Shown: positions 36,754 to 46,136, counted from the first letter of the stretch. The stretch: 46,138 nt of DNA from an uncultured Sutterella sp. (GCA_900754475.1 CAAECY010000139.1:1-46138); one strand, 5' to 3'. Made by a program: numbers and translations. Notes: a model not told the origin generated them from the letters alone.

Positions 36754-38148
36754 TCAGGCGAGCGCGGCCTTGATGCGGTTGAGGACGTTGTCTTTCCCGA
36801 TCAGGCAGAGCGTCACGTCGATCTGGGGCGTGCGGTCCGCGGCGCAAACGACGACGCGAAGCGGCGTGGCGAGCACCTTCATCGAGATACCCTGTTCTTC
36901 CATCACGGCCTGGATGCAGTGATAGACGTTTTCGGGGGTCATGTCGGCAAGCGCTTCGAGCTTTTCGCCGAAGAGCTTCAGGGCTTCGCGACCGCCGTTA
37001 TCGAGCGCCGCTTGAGCGGCTTCCGGATCGACCTTCGGTTCGACGTAGAAGAAGAGCGCGGCGTCGGCGAGCTTTTCAAGGGTCGCCGAACGGGACTTCA
37101 GAAGGCCGCACACTGCCTTGAGGCAGGGGCCGCCTTCCACCTTCCCGCCGCGAGCTTCGATGCGGGGAGCGGCGAGTTCGGCGAGGCGCGCGTCGTCGGC
37201 TTCCTTCATGTACTGCTGGTTGAGCCACTCGAGCTTCTTCCAGTCGATGCGGGCGGCGGCACGCGAGCAGTCGGCGAGTTCGAACACCTTGGCGAGTTCG
37301 TCGCGGGAGAACTTCTCCATGTTGCCGTGACCCCAGCCGAGACGGGCGAGGTAGTTGAAGATGGCTTCGGGGAGGTAGCCCTGACGTTCGTACTCGAGCA
37401 CCGACACCGTGCCGTGACGCTTCGAGAGCTTCTGGCCGTCCTGACCGCAGATGAGCGGCAGGTGCGCGAAGACCGGCACTTCGGCGCCGAGCGCGTTGTA
37501 GATGTTGATCTGACGGGGCGTGTTGTTGATGTGGTCGGCACCGCGAATGACATGGCTCACCTTCATGTCCCAGTCGTCGACGACGACGGCGAAGTTGTAG
37601 GTGGGGATGCCGTTGCGCATGATGATAAGGTCGTCGAGCTCGCTGTTGGCGACCGTGATCGGGCCGTAGACCGCATCGTTCCACGTGACGGCGCCCTCGT
37701 CCGGATTGCGGAAGCGAATCACGGGCTGGACGCCCTCGGGGATGGGCTTGCCGACGCAGTTTTCGGGACGCCAGCGGCCGTCGTAGCGCGGCTTCAGACC
37801 GCGGGCCTTCTGGTCTTCGCGCATCGCGTCGAGCTCTTCGGGCGTCGCGTAGCAGTAGTAGGCGCGACCGTCGGCGAGCATCTGATCGACCACTTCCTTG
37901 TAGCGTTCGAGACGGTCCATCTGGTAGATGGGGCCTTCGTCGTAGTCGAGGTTGAGCCACTTCATGCCGTCGAGAATGACCTGAACGGCTTCCTTCGTCG
38001 AGCGGACCTGGTCCGTGTCTTCGATGCGAAGGAGGAACTTGCCGCCGAAGTGGCGGGCCACGGCCCAGCAGTAGATGGCCGTACGGGCCGTACCGAGATG
38101 CATCATGCCCGTGGGGCTCGGAGCGATGCGGGTGCGAATTTCTTTCAT
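36754..38148 (-). CDS. gltX: glutamyl-tRNA synthetase
   Basis: GltX charges tRNA-Glu. The 464-residue protein has the class I signatures APSPTGMMHLGT (9-20) and KLSKRHG (about 235), plus LRIEDTD and GWGHGN. The frame is open far upstream, but ATG 38148 (MKEIRTRIAP) is the family start; there is no strong ribosome-binding site. Whether it also charges tRNA-Gln, as in bacteria without GlnRS, cannot be told from this window. tRNA-Glu(CUC) lies directly downstream on the same strand, separated by a terminator. Confidence 0.97.
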   Translation of the reverse strand: MKEIRTRIAPSPTGMMHLGTARTAIYCWAVARHFGGKFLLRIEDTDQVRSTKEAVQVILDGMKWLNLDYDEGPIYQMDRLERYKEVVDQMLADGRAYYCYATPEELDAMREDQKARGLKPRYDGRWRPENCVGKPIPEGVQPVIRFRNPDEGAVTWNDAVYGPITVANSELDDLIIMRNGIPTYNFAVVVDDWDMKVSHVIRGADHINNTPRQINIYNALGAEVPVFAHLPLICGQDGQKLSKRHGTVSVLEYERQGYLPEAIFNYLARLGWGHGNMEKFSRDELAKVFELADCSRAAARIDWKKLEWLNQQYMKEADDARLAELAAPRIEARGGKVEGGPCLKAVCGLLKSRSATLEKLADAALFFYVEPKVDPEAAQAALDNGGREALKLFGEKLEALADMTPENVYHCIQAVMEEQGISMKVLATPLRVVVCAADRTPQIDVTLCLIGKDNVLNRIKAALA

Positions 38149-38360
38149 GGAATTTTTCGGCGTAAAGAGCCGCGCAGTCGTACGCGGGAGGAGCGCTGCT
38201 CCTCGGTTGGTTAACGCATGCCGATCGCCGGTGCTCGGCATGCGCCTCGATGGGGCGCGGCGGACCGGGCGTCGCAAAGGGCAAATTTTAGCACTCGGCA
38301 TCGGACCTTCGCCGCGGATGCCGTCCGATGCGACGGGAAGTGGAGGGAAGCGGCGGGAAG

Positions 38361-38395
38361 CAAAACGGGGAGCGCACCGCCCGCGCGCTCCCCGT
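38361..38395 (-). terminator. terminator after the DUF401 gene
   Basis: ACGGGGAGCGC (38365-38375) pairs with GCGCTCCCCGT (38385-38395). On the minus strand TTTGC follows. It lies 35 bases beyond the gene's stop. Confidence 0.7.
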
Positions 38396-38429
38396 TTCCA
38401 ATTTGAAGGTATGTGAAGAATGGTTGAAC

Positions 38430-39653
38430 TCAAGCGGCCGTCAACGCGTACCAGGCCGAGAAGACCGCCAGCACGAGGACTTCCATCACCACGACGGGCG
38501 CGAGCGTTTTGAAGAAGTCCGACTTGAAGTAGTCGACCGTGATCGTGAGGCACACGTGGGTGGGGGTCACCATCTGGCCCGCCACGCCGAAAACGAGTGC
38601 GAGGCCCGCAAGGTCGAGACTCCCCGGAGCGATCCCCGCGACGATCGGCATCATGATCGCGACGTGCCCCTGGCTCATGCCGGTCAAAACCCCGATCACG
38701 AAGCTCGTCACGCCGACGATCACCGGAACGGGGAGGGCGGAGCCGACGAAGGCGTCGATGATTTCGGAAAGGACGCCCGTCGAGGTGAGAAGCCCGATGA
38801 AGTAGAGAATGCAAAGGACGTTCAGGATGAGCTTCACGTCAAGCGCCCCGAGGAAGACCTCTTTCACGCCCACGGGGCGGTGCGCGAGCGCGAGAACGGG
38901 CACCATGGCCGCCACCACGAGCCCCATCGCCACGGCGGCCGAGACGTCGAACGCCATCATGAGAACGACGTTGACGAGTACGGGCGCAAAGGCGAGCGTG
39001 ATGTTGAGGGCGTTAAGGCGCCGAAGTTCGGGCGTCGCTTCAACCTGCGTCTTCTTTTCTTCGAAGCGCAGCGGCCGGATGAGCACGAGCCACCCGATCG
39101 CAAAGGCCGCGACCGCAAGCCACGCGAGGTGCACGACGAGGGCGGAAACCGAAATCCCGATGATCGAGCACGCGAGAATCATGCCCGGGATGATGGGGCT
39201 GCAGAATTCGCAGACGTGACGGAACCAGAAGTTGATGGCCGCTTTGCTTTCCTGAGAGATCGTCGCGCCGCGGCTTGCCTGATCGACGATCGGGGCCGAA
39301 AAGCGCGCGCCCCCGACGCTCGGCAGGAGGCCCAGGAAGGCGGGCATCGCCGAGAGCGTCACGCGCGTGGAGCGGAAGATTCGGTTGAGCGCTTCGACCA
39401 TGCCTTTGAGGGTCCCCGAGCGGCGGAGCTGAATCTCAAGGCACATCACGAAGTAAAGCGCGAAGAGCAGGTCGTACGTTCTTTCGAGCGTCGCGGTCGT
39501 GACGGCCGCATCGACGAGACTCGCAACGGTGCGGTCTTCGGCCAGCCAGAAAACAAAACCCCCGGCGAGAATTGAGGGGCCGATGGGTACTCGAAAGCGC
39601 AAAAGAACGACGATCACGAGGATCGCGAGCGCGAGAATGAGAAAGATGTTCAT
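38430..39653 (-). CDS. DUF401-family integral membrane protein, possible transporter
   Basis: The 407-residue protein has about ten to twelve hydrophobic segments with a polar stretch near the middle (RFEEKKTQVEATPELRR). The segment AFLGLLPSVGGARFSAPIVD followed by INFWFRHVCEFCSPIIPG is what I know from DUF401 proteins, which are distantly related to gluconate/citrate-type permeases. The C-terminal half has a matching GLLTSTG...GMSQGHVAIMMPI re-entrant-like motif. The substrate is unknown. It is followed on the same strand by its terminator and lies 270 bases downstream of the AEC-family gene. Confidence 0.8.
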   Translation of the reverse strand: MNIFLILALAILVIVVLLRFRVPIGPSILAGGFVFWLAEDRTVASLVDAAVTTATLERTYDLLFALYFVMCLEIQLRRSGTLKGMVEALNRIFRSTRVTLSAMPAFLGLLPSVGGARFSAPIVDQASRGATISQESKAAINFWFRHVCEFCSPIIPGMILACSIIGISVSALVVHLAWLAVAAFAIGWLVLIRPLRFEEKKTQVEATPELRRLNALNITLAFAPVLVNVVLMMAFDVSAAVAMGLVVAAMVPVLALAHRPVGVKEVFLGALDVKLILNVLCILYFIGLLTSTGVLSEIIDAFVGSALPVPVIVGVTSFVIGVLTGMSQGHVAIMMPIVAGIAPGSLDLAGLALVFGVAGQMVTPTHVCLTITVDYFKSDFFKTLAPVVVMEVLVLAVFSAWYALTAA

Positions 39654-39923
39654 GGTTCTTGTCGGCCGCCGCCCGGTCGAAGGACGGCAGGCCTTTTTCC
39701 TTTTGTGGTCGTGCCGCTCGGGCGGTTCGCAAGCGGCGTGTGATCACTATGATGCGCCTTTTGGCGCGGTTTTGCGCTTTCGGTACGGGTCGGCTCGCAA
39801 CGCGTACCGGCAAAACACGGAACATCTCTCGGAAATGCCGCTCGATTTGTCGCCCGATCGGCCGCCCGGGGGGCGGGCCGCGGCGGACGCCGCCCCCGAG
39901 GAAAAGAGGATCCGAAACGCGAA

Positions 39924-40838
39924 TCAGAGAACGGCGGCGAGCACCGACATCATGACGATCGCGACGCCCACGCTCATGCTCGAAAGGTTGGCGGCAAGCG
40001 CCAGGTCCCCTTCCATCTTCGCCGTGTAAATCAGGTTCATCGCGGGCACGGGACTGAAGGCGACGAGCGCAAGCGCGCGACGCACTTCAAGGTCGAAGGG
40101 AAGCAGGAAGTAAAAGGCCGCCGCCAGCGTCGCCTGCATGACGAAGCGCTCCCCGAGGAGCTTCAGAAGGCGCTTCATCGTCCCGGGCGGCATCGAAATG
40201 TTGATCGACTCCCCGATCATTATCATGCAGAGGAACGTATTGGCATTCGCCGCAACGGACGTGCACGTCGTGACGGCGTCGGGGAGACGAATCGACGCAA
40301 ACGAAAGGACGAGCATCAGCAGGTAGCTCAAGGTCGGGCCCGAACGCAGGAGCTTTCCGCCCACGTTTTTCACCGCGCCCCAGGCGGTCGTCTTCTCTTT
40401 GGCGCCCGCAACGACCGCGTAGGTGCCGCCCGCCGACATGACGGAGTTGCCGATGTCGAAGATGATCGTCGTGAGAAAGCCCGTCCCCGGGTAGAAGGCC
40501 TGAATGTACGGAATGGCAAAGGGCCCGATCGAAAAGCCCGAGAGGTTCAGGCGGTCGAAGGCGCGCGTGTCTTCGTCGGGCGCTTTGCGCGCAAAGAGCG
40601 TGGCGATCCCGAGGAAAAGAAGGTTCGACAGAAACCCGAGAATCACGACCCAAACCATGTCGCCCGTCACGGCGACGCCGTTCAGGCCCGTGATCACGAC
40701 GCACGGGAGCGTCACGCACAAGACGAGGCCGCTCACGGCATGAAAGGCTTCGGCGCGAAGGATCTCAAGCCTCCGGAGGAGGTAACCGAGGAAAATGAAA
40801 AGCGCGAGCGAAAGAACTTTGGCGGTTCCGGTATCCAT
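39924..40838 (-). CDS. auxin efflux carrier (AEC) family permease
   Basis: The 304-residue protein has about ten membrane segments in two five-helix halves. The N-terminal LFIFLGYLLRRLEIL, VLCVTLPCVVITGLNG, GFSIGPFAIPYIQAFYPG and the C-terminal SPVPAMNLIYTAKM fit the AEC family (malonate, malate or auxin-like efflux carriers), where the conserved proline-broken helices are expected. The substrate cannot be inferred. ATG 40838 was chosen by hydropathy; upstream residues in the open frame are polar. It may be a separate unit from the DUF401 gene. Confidence 0.88.
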   Translation of the reverse strand: MDTGTAKVLSLALFIFLGYLLRRLEILRAEAFHAVSGLVLCVTLPCVVITGLNGVAVTGDMVWVVILGFLSNLLFLGIATLFARKAPDEDTRAFDRLNLSGFSIGPFAIPYIQAFYPGTGFLTTIIFDIGNSVMSAGGTYAVVAGAKEKTTAWGAVKNVGGKLLRSGPTLSYLLMLVLSFASIRLPDAVTTCTSVAANANTFLCMIMIGESINISMPPGTMKRLLKLLGERFVMQATLAAAFYFLLPFDLEVRRALALVAFSPVPAMNLIYTAKMEGDLALAANLSSMSVGVAIVMMSVLAAVL

Positions 40839-40990
40839 GGCGAATCTGAAAAAAGTCGCCCGGATCGAGCTCTCGAATCGGTTGGGGGAGTAGGAAGAGG
40901 GCGGCGTTGTGTGGGAAGAAACCTCCCATGCTACAGCGCTTTGCCGCCCCGTGCCCCCAACCAAAGTAGGGGGCGCAAAGGCGCGTGCGC

Positions 40991-41626
40991 TCAGCGCTCT
41001 TCTTCGGGTTTTTTGCTCGTGCCCAGGCGCGCGACGAAGTCGCGCACGTATTCGGGGAGTTCCTCGGCGCTTCGCTGCGTGAGGTGTCCCATCGAGAATT
41101 CGCATCCGCACCAGAGCTGGTTGTAGAAGTGCTCGGCCGCAAGGATTTCGGAGCGGCGGGTCTGGAGCCCCCCTTTACGCCAGTTGACGTCCCAATAGGC
41201 GGTTTTGCCGCCCGTCAGTTCCGCCGCTTCAAGCGCAGCCTCGCGGATCTGGTCGAGCCGCTTCCAGCGGCTTCCCGCAAGCGTCGTCGTAAAGCGCGGG
41301 ATCCCGAGCTCGGCCGCACACTGCGCGGTCGCGCGCATGCGTACGCCGAAGCACGCCCGGCAGCGGCGTCCGCGTTCGGGTTCGTTTTCAAGCCCCCGCA
41401 CGGCCTCCAACCACCGCGCGTGATCGTAGTCGCCGTCGACGAACGGGACGCCGATCTTTTCGCAGTACCGCACGCACTCCTTCTTGCGCACGAGGTACTC
41501 CTCGGCGGGGAAGATGTTCGGGTTGAAGTAAAAGACGGTCGGCGCGTAGTCGTTTTGAAGGAGCCACTCGAGAATGGCGCTCGAGCAAGGGGCGCAACAG
41601 CTGTGAAGAAGAACGGGTTCGGACAT
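40991..41626 (-). CDS. queH: epoxyqueuosine reductase QueH
   Basis: QueH (formerly DUF208) performs the last step of queuosine synthesis in tRNA, replacing the cobalamin-dependent QueG. The 211-residue protein has the conserved cysteine clusters: CCAPC at 10-14, CRACFGVRM in the middle and WCGCEFSMG near the C-terminus, as expected for iron-sulfur and metal binding. NPNIFPAEEY and DYDHARWL are further signatures. It is divergent from the yggS-type gene, 142 bases away, and 152 bases upstream of the AEC start on the same strand. Confidence 0.95.
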   Translation of the reverse strand: MSEPVLLHSCCAPCSSAILEWLLQNDYAPTVFYFNPNIFPAEEYLVRKKECVRYCEKIGVPFVDGDYDHARWLEAVRGLENEPERGRRCRACFGVRMRATAQCAAELGIPRFTTTLAGSRWKRLDQIREAALEAAELTGGKTAYWDVNWRKGGLQTRRSEILAAEHFYNQLWCGCEFSMGHLTQRSAEELPEYVRDFVARLGTSKKPEEER

Positions 41627-41768
41627 CGTGCGTTCCGCGTGCGGCCGGAGGCGGCTTCCTGAAGGAAAGGCGTTCGGGGGCGGGCAACGCGCTTCCGACG
41701 CGATAAACTTCCCGAACAACCTCGGGCAACCTGCCACACGGGTTGAAGTTGAAAACGGAAAGCATTGT

Positions 41769-42506
41769 ATGAGCATTTTGGAACCCGGTCTTGCCGAGCG
41801 CATCGAAGCCCTGCAAGGGCGCATTGCCGCGGCTTGCGAAAAGGCCGCCCGGCGCGCGGACGACGTGAAACTGCTGGCGGTCGGGAAAACGTTCGACGAG
41901 CGGGCGATTGAGGCCGCCGCCGACCTGGGGCTTCGCGCCTTCGGCGAAAACTACGCTCAGGAAGGGTGCGCGAAGGTCGATTGGTTCCGCGCGAACCGTC
42001 CCGATCTCGCGGGCGAGCTCGAGTGGCATTTCATCGGTCCCCTTCAGGCCAACAAAACGCGCCCGGTCGCGGAGCGCTTCGACTGGGTCGAGTCCGTCGA
42101 CCGGCTTCGCATCGCCGAGCGCCTCTCGGCGCAGCGCCCCGCGGGGCTCGCTCCCCTCAACGTGCTCGTCGAAGTCAACATCGACGGCGAAGCGACGAAG
42201 TCGGGCGTCGCGCCCGAAGCGCTCCCCGAGTTTCTCGAAGCCGTGGCGGCGCTGCCGGGCCTCCGGCTGCGCGGCCTCATGGTGATTCCCGCGCCGGCCG
42301 ACGACGCGGAAGCGCAGCGGGCGCCCTTGCGCGCGGCGCGCGCGCTTTTCGAAGCCGTCCGCTCGGCGCACCCCGAATGGACGTCGTTCGACACGCTCTC
42401 CATGGGGATGAGCGCGGACCTCGAAGCGGCCGTCGCGGAAGGAAGCACCGAGGTGCGGATCGGAAGCGCCCTTTTCGGGCGACGCGACTACGGAGCCCGT
42501 CATTGA
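41769..42506 (+). CDS. yggS: YggS-type PLP homeostasis protein
   Basis: The 245-residue alanine-racemase-fold protein binds pyridoxal phosphate and helps keep B6 and amino-acid pools balanced. Lys40 in LLAVGKTF is the cofactor lysine (family pattern AVSKT). FGENYAQEG, WHFIGPLQANK and LSMGMSADLEAAV are conserved. CGGAAAG precedes ATG 41769. It lies 109 bases before proC, the very common yggS-proC pair. Confidence 0.96.
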   Translation: MSILEPGLAERIEALQGRIAAACEKAARRADDVKLLAVGKTFDERAIEAAADLGLRAFGENYAQEGCAKVDWFRANRPDLAGELEWHFIGPLQANKTRPVAERFDWVESVDRLRIAERLSAQRPAGLAPLNVLVEVNIDGEATKSGVAPEALPEFLEAVAALPGLRLRGLMVIPAPADDAEAQRAPLRAARALFEAVRSAHPEWTSFDTLSMGMSADLEAAVAEGSTEVRIGSALFGRRDYGARH

Positions 42507-42615
42507 CGAGCCCCCAACGGCCCCTCGTTGGAGGGGGCGGCATCCATTTTCGAAAAAGAGAGGCGCCCTCGGGCGCGCAACGAACGGAGGCGGCGCCCGC
42601 AAGGGGCCGAACGTT

Positions 42616-43422
42616 ATGGAACACATCATCGGATTTCTCGGGGGCGGCAACATGGCGGGCGCCATGATCGGGGGACTGCTCAAGACGACCGATCCCGCGC
42701 GCATTCGCGTCGCGGACCGTCACCCCGAAAAGCTCGCGCACTTTGCCGAAGCGGGCGTTCGCACGTACGAGGGCCCGGGCGACTGGGTGACGGACTGTAC
42801 GCTCCTCGTCCTTGCCGTGAAGCCTCAGAACATGAAGGAAGCAGTCGAGCCCTACGTGCCCTTCCTCAACCCCGAAGGGTGCGCGCTTTCGATTGCCGCC
42901 GGGATCGAAGCTTCGGCCCTTTCCGCGTGGCTCGGGGGCTACCGCGTGCTTCGCGCGATGCCCAACACGCCCGCCCTCGTCGGCTGCGGCATGACGGGCT
43001 TCTGGGCCCCCGAAGGGACGCCCGCCGAGATGCTCGCCGCGGCCGAAGCGGTGTTGAAGGCCTCGGGCGACGTCGTGCGCGTTCCCGACGAAAACGGGAT
43101 CGACCTCGTGGGGGCGATTCCGGGGTCGGGCCCCGCGTACGTTTTCCGCTTCATGGAAGCCCTCGAAGCCGCGGGCCTCAAGCGGGGGCTCGACGCGGAA
43201 GCGGCGCGGTCGCTTGCGCTCGGGACCGTGTACGGCGCCGCGATGCTCGCGCGCAGTACCGACGAACCTTTCTCGCGCCTTCGCGAAAAGGTGACGAGCA
43301 AGGGCGGCACGACCGCCAAGGCGCTTGAAGTCATGAACGCGCGCGACGTCGACGGCATGATGGACGAGGCGATCGAAGCGGCTCTGAAGCGTACGGCCGA
43401 GATGAAGGCCTTGTTCCGGTGA
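42616..43422 (+). CDS. proC: pyrroline-5-carboxylate reductase
   Basis: ProC makes proline from 1-pyrroline-5-carboxylate with NAD(P)H. The 268-residue protein has the Rossmann motif FLGGGNMAGAMIGG (7-20), VLAVKPQNM, RAMPNTPALVG, and the C-terminal signature GSGPAYVF...TVYGAAML...KVTSKGGTTAKAL. It is probably cotranscribed with yggS and ends before a terminator. Confidence 0.97.
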   Translation: MEHIIGFLGGGNMAGAMIGGLLKTTDPARIRVADRHPEKLAHFAEAGVRTYEGPGDWVTDCTLLVLAVKPQNMKEAVEPYVPFLNPEGCALSIAAGIEASALSAWLGGYRVLRAMPNTPALVGCGMTGFWAPEGTPAEMLAAAEAVLKASGDVVRVPDENGIDLVGAIPGSGPAYVFRFMEALEAAGLKRGLDAEAARSLALGTVYGAAMLARSTDEPFSRLREKVTSKGGTTAKALEVMNARDVDGMMDEAIEAALKRTAEMKALFR

Positions 43423-43458
43423 GCCGGACGAAAAACCGAAATTGAAGCCAACGGGCGG

Positions 43459-43479
43459 AGGGCGACCTTCGCCCTTTTT
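43459..43479 (+). terminator. terminator after proC
   Basis: AGGGCGA (43459-43465) pairs with TCGCCCT (43469-43475), followed by TTTT. Confidence 0.65.
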
Positions 43480-43811
43480 CACGTGTTTTCGGGGAATTCG
43501 GGGCGTCTTTCCGTCCGATGGCGCGTCTTACACGATTTTTTCCGAAAGCGAAAGGCATGGAAATACCTACGGAAAAACAGCGGTTATTGTTCTCTTGACG
43601 TATAGACGTACGACCGATCGGTCCATATGATGAAGCTCGGGTCGTCGCGCGTGCCGTGATGTCGACGCGTTCTCGGTGTCCCGGGGTGCTCGGGCGACTT
43701 CAGGAGTCCGTCTTTCCTCCTACAGGAAAGCGTCGGCGGACGACCCGTCTTCGCAATGCGGGCGGTCGTGCGTCGGGGCGCGAAAGACCGAAGCTCTCGG
43801 AGAGACACACT
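43480..43811 (+). other. intergenic region upstream of ugpB
   Basis: TTGACG at 43595-43600 and TATAGA directly after it are promoter-like, as is TATGAT at 43626-43631, but none form a well-spaced pair. The palindrome at 43612-43623 lies among them. No coding signal or PhoB-box repeat was recognised. Confidence 0.4.
43612..43623. promoter_or_regulatory. palindromic operator candidate upstream of ugpB
   Basis: GACCGATCGGTC is a perfect 12-base palindrome, of a shape common for TetR-family operators. It sits between the promoter-like elements 43595-43600 and 43626-43631, about 190 bases before ugpB. Confidence 0.35.
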
Positions 43812-45125
43812 ATGAGCAAGACCTTCGTTGCGGCCGGCCTGATGTCGGCGGCGCTTTTGGCCGGCGGTGTTCAGGCCGCTACCGACATCAGCATGTGGCA
43901 CGCCATGACAGGCAGTCTGGGCGACTGGGTTCAGGACCTCGCGAACGACTTCAACAAGAGTCAGCAGAACTGTCGCCTCACCCCGACCTACAAGGGCAGC
44001 TACGACCAGACCATGACGTCGGGCATCGCCGCGCACCGCGCGGGTCGCTCTCCCAACATTCTTCAGGTCTTCGAAGTCGGCACCGCCACGATGATGTTCA
44101 GCAAGGGCGCCGTCGTTCCGGTGGGCGACCTCATGGCGAAGGCGGGCTACGAATTCCACCCCGACGAATACATTCCTGCGGTCTACGGCTACTACTCGAC
44201 GCCCGACGGCCGCATGATGAGCTACCCCTTCAATTCGTCGACGACCGTCATGTACGTGAACCTGACGAAATTCAAGAAGGCGGGCCTGCCCACGGAAACC
44301 GACAAGCTTCCGAAGACCTGGGACGAAGTGAAGGCGGCCGCGGAAGCTCTCAAAAAGGCGGGCGAAGCCTGCCCGATGACGACCTCCTGGATGGGTTGGA
44401 CGCAGCTTGAAACGTTCTCCACCTGGCACAACGTCGAATTCGCGTCGCTCAACAACGGCTTCGGCGGTCCGGCCGCGCGCCTCAAGATCGATTCGCCGCT
44501 CCATCGCCGTCACATCGAAAATCTCGCCGAAATGTCGAAGAACGGCCTCTTCGTTTATAAGGGCCGCGGCAACCAGGCCGACGCCTCCTTCTACACGGGC
44601 GAGTGCGCGATCACGATGGGGAGTTCCGCGACGCTCGCGAACATCCGCCGCAACGCCGACTTCGACTTCATGACGATCCCGATGCCCTACTATCCGGACG
44701 TCGAAGGCGCTCCGCAGAACACCGCGCTCGGCGGCGCGTCCCTCTGGGCGATGGCCGGGAAGTCCGAAGCCGAAAACAAGTGCGTCGCCGACTTCTTCCA
44801 GTACCTCTCCGACCCGCAGGTTCAGGCGAACAACCACATGCGTACGGGCTACCTCCCGGTGACCCTCAAGGCCTTTGAAATCGCGAAGGCTTCGGGCTAC
44901 TACGAAAAGAACCCGGGCGCCGACGTTCCCGTGAAGCAGATGTTGAAGACCACGGAAAAGAGCCGCGGTATCCGTCTCGGCTACCTCCCCAACATCCGCA
45001 CGATCGTCGACGAAGAGTTTGAAAAGATCTGGACGGGCGGCCAGAGCGCGGCCGACGCGCTTGCGGCCGTCGTTCGTCGCGGCAACGAGCAGCTCGCGCG
45101 CTTCGAGCGCGTGACGAACCGCTGA
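43812..45125 (+). CDS. ugpB: sn-glycerol-3-phosphate ABC transporter, substrate-binding protein
   Basis: UgpB is the periplasmic receptor for glycerol-3-phosphate and its diesters. The 437-residue protein (E. coli 438) starts with a signal peptide, MSKTFVAAGLMSAALLAGG then VQA, cleaved near residue 22. Family stretches are LTPTYKGSYDQTMTSGIAAHR, FEVGTATMM, YPFNSSTTVMY, SWMGWTQLETFSTWHN and YEKNPGADVPVKQML. GGAGAG precedes ATG 43812. ugpA follows after 122 bases, with a strong hairpin between them. The open frame upstream of the ATG is not part of the gene. Confidence 0.95.
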   Translation: MSKTFVAAGLMSAALLAGGVQAATDISMWHAMTGSLGDWVQDLANDFNKSQQNCRLTPTYKGSYDQTMTSGIAAHRAGRSPNILQVFEVGTATMMFSKGAVVPVGDLMAKAGYEFHPDEYIPAVYGYYSTPDGRMMSYPFNSSTTVMYVNLTKFKKAGLPTETDKLPKTWDEVKAAAEALKKAGEACPMTTSWMGWTQLETFSTWHNVEFASLNNGFGGPAARLKIDSPLHRRHIENLAEMSKNGLFVYKGRGNQADASFYTGECAITMGSSATLANIRRNADFDFMTIPMPYYPDVEGAPQNTALGGASLWAMAGKSEAENKCVADFFQYLSDPQVQANNHMRTGYLPVTLKAFEIAKASGYYEKNPGADVPVKQMLKTTEKSRGIRLGYLPNIRTIVDEEFEKIWTGGQSAADALAAVVRRGNEQLARFERVTNR

Positions 45126-45183
45126 GTCCGCTGAAACCGGAAGTTCCGCGCGCCTTCGGGTGCGCGGGCTCCGTGTTCGTTCG

Positions 45184-45217
45184 CGTGCTTTCGGGATGAA
45201 GTCCTCCCGAAAGCACG
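45184..45217 (+). repeat. 13-base perfect hairpin between ugpB and ugpA
   Basis: CGTGCTTTCGGGA (45184-45196) pairs perfectly with TCCCGAAAGCACG (45205-45217) around eight bases. There is no T-run, so it is more likely a 3'-end stabiliser or partial stop that keeps ugpB expression above ugpA. Confidence 0.6.
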
Positions 45218-45247
45218 TACTCCGTTCAACCCTTCGGAATCCCCAAC

Positions 45248-46129
45248 GTGGAAAAACGAGCCGTCTTTCAGAGCCGATGGTTGCCGTACGCACTCGTTGC
45301 GCCGCAGCTTCTCATCACGCTCATATTCTTCTTTCTCCCGGCCGGTCAGGCCATTCAGCAGTCCGTCCTCATGGAGGACCCGTTCGGACTGAGCACCGAA
45401 TTCGTCGGTTTGGCGAACTTCCGCGATCTCTTCGCCGACCCCAATTACGTCGCGAGCTTCAAGGTCACGATGGTCTTCTCGGCCCTCGTGGCGGTTCTCG
45501 GCCTCTCGATCAGTTTGCTTTTGGCCGTGTGCGCCGACCGCGTGATGCGGGGCGCGAACGTCTACAAGTCTTTCCTCATCGTGCCCTACGCCGTGGCGCC
45601 CGCCATTGCGGGGGTCCTCTGGATGTTCATCTTCAACCCGACCCTGGGCGTCATTTCGTACGTCCTTCACGGGCTCGGGCTCGATTGGAACTACCTCGTC
45701 AATTCCGGCCACGCGTTGACGCTCATCGTGATCGCCGCCGTGTGGAAGCAGGTGAGCTACAACTTCATCTTCTTCCTCGCAGGGCTCCAGGCGATTCCGA
45801 AGTCGCTGCTTGAGGCCGCGGCCTTGGACGGCGCGGGTCCCTTCCGGCGCTTCACGACGGTCGTCTTCCCGCTTTTGTCGCCCACGACCTTCTTCCTCCT
45901 TGTGATGAACGTCGTCTACGCTTTCTTCGAAACGTTCGCGATCGTCGACGCGACGACGCAGGGCGGCCCGGGGCAGGATACGAACATCCTCGTCTACAAG
46001 GTGTTCGTCGACGGCTTCCGCAACATGAATTACGGCGGTTCGGCCGCGCAGTCCGTGATTCTCATGTTGATGGTGATCGCGCTCACCGTCTTCCAGTTCC
46101 GCTTCATCGAGCGGCGCGTGAACTACTGA
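45248..46129 (+). CDS. ugpA: sn-glycerol-3-phosphate ABC transporter, permease subunit
   Basis: UgpA is one of two inner-membrane permease subunits of the Ugp importer. The 293-residue protein has six membrane segments starting with LPYALVAPQLLITLIFFF. The cytoplasmic EAA loop is EAAALDGAGPFRRF, which contacts the ATPase UgpC, followed by TVVFPLLSPTTFF; the C-terminal TQGGPGQDTNILVYKVF is typical of UgpA. The start codon is GTG at 45248, with CGGAA upstream. The gene ends nine bases before the window edge. Confidence 0.95.
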   Translation: MEKRAVFQSRWLPYALVAPQLLITLIFFFLPAGQAIQQSVLMEDPFGLSTEFVGLANFRDLFADPNYVASFKVTMVFSALVAVLGLSISLLLAVCADRVMRGANVYKSFLIVPYAVAPAIAGVLWMFIFNPTLGVISYVLHGLGLDWNYLVNSGHALTLIVIAAVWKQVSYNFIFFLAGLQAIPKSLLEAAALDGAGPFRRFTTVVFPLLSPTTFFLLVMNVVYAFFETFAIVDATTQGGPGQDTNILVYKVFVDGFRNMNYGGSAAQSVILMLMVIALTVFQFRFIERRVNY

Positions 46130-46130
46130 T

Positions 46131-46136
46131 AGGAGA
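46131..46136 (+). promoter_or_regulatory. ribosome-binding site of the next gene, probably ugpE
   Basis: AGGAGA directly follows the ugpA stop at the window edge, showing that another gene of the operon, expected to be the second permease ugpE, starts just beyond. Confidence 0.5.

Noticed and set aside
36472..38148. gltX and tRNA-Glu as one transcript
   Set aside because: A perfect 13-base stem with a T-rich tail (36695-36728) lies directly after gltX, so read-through should be low.
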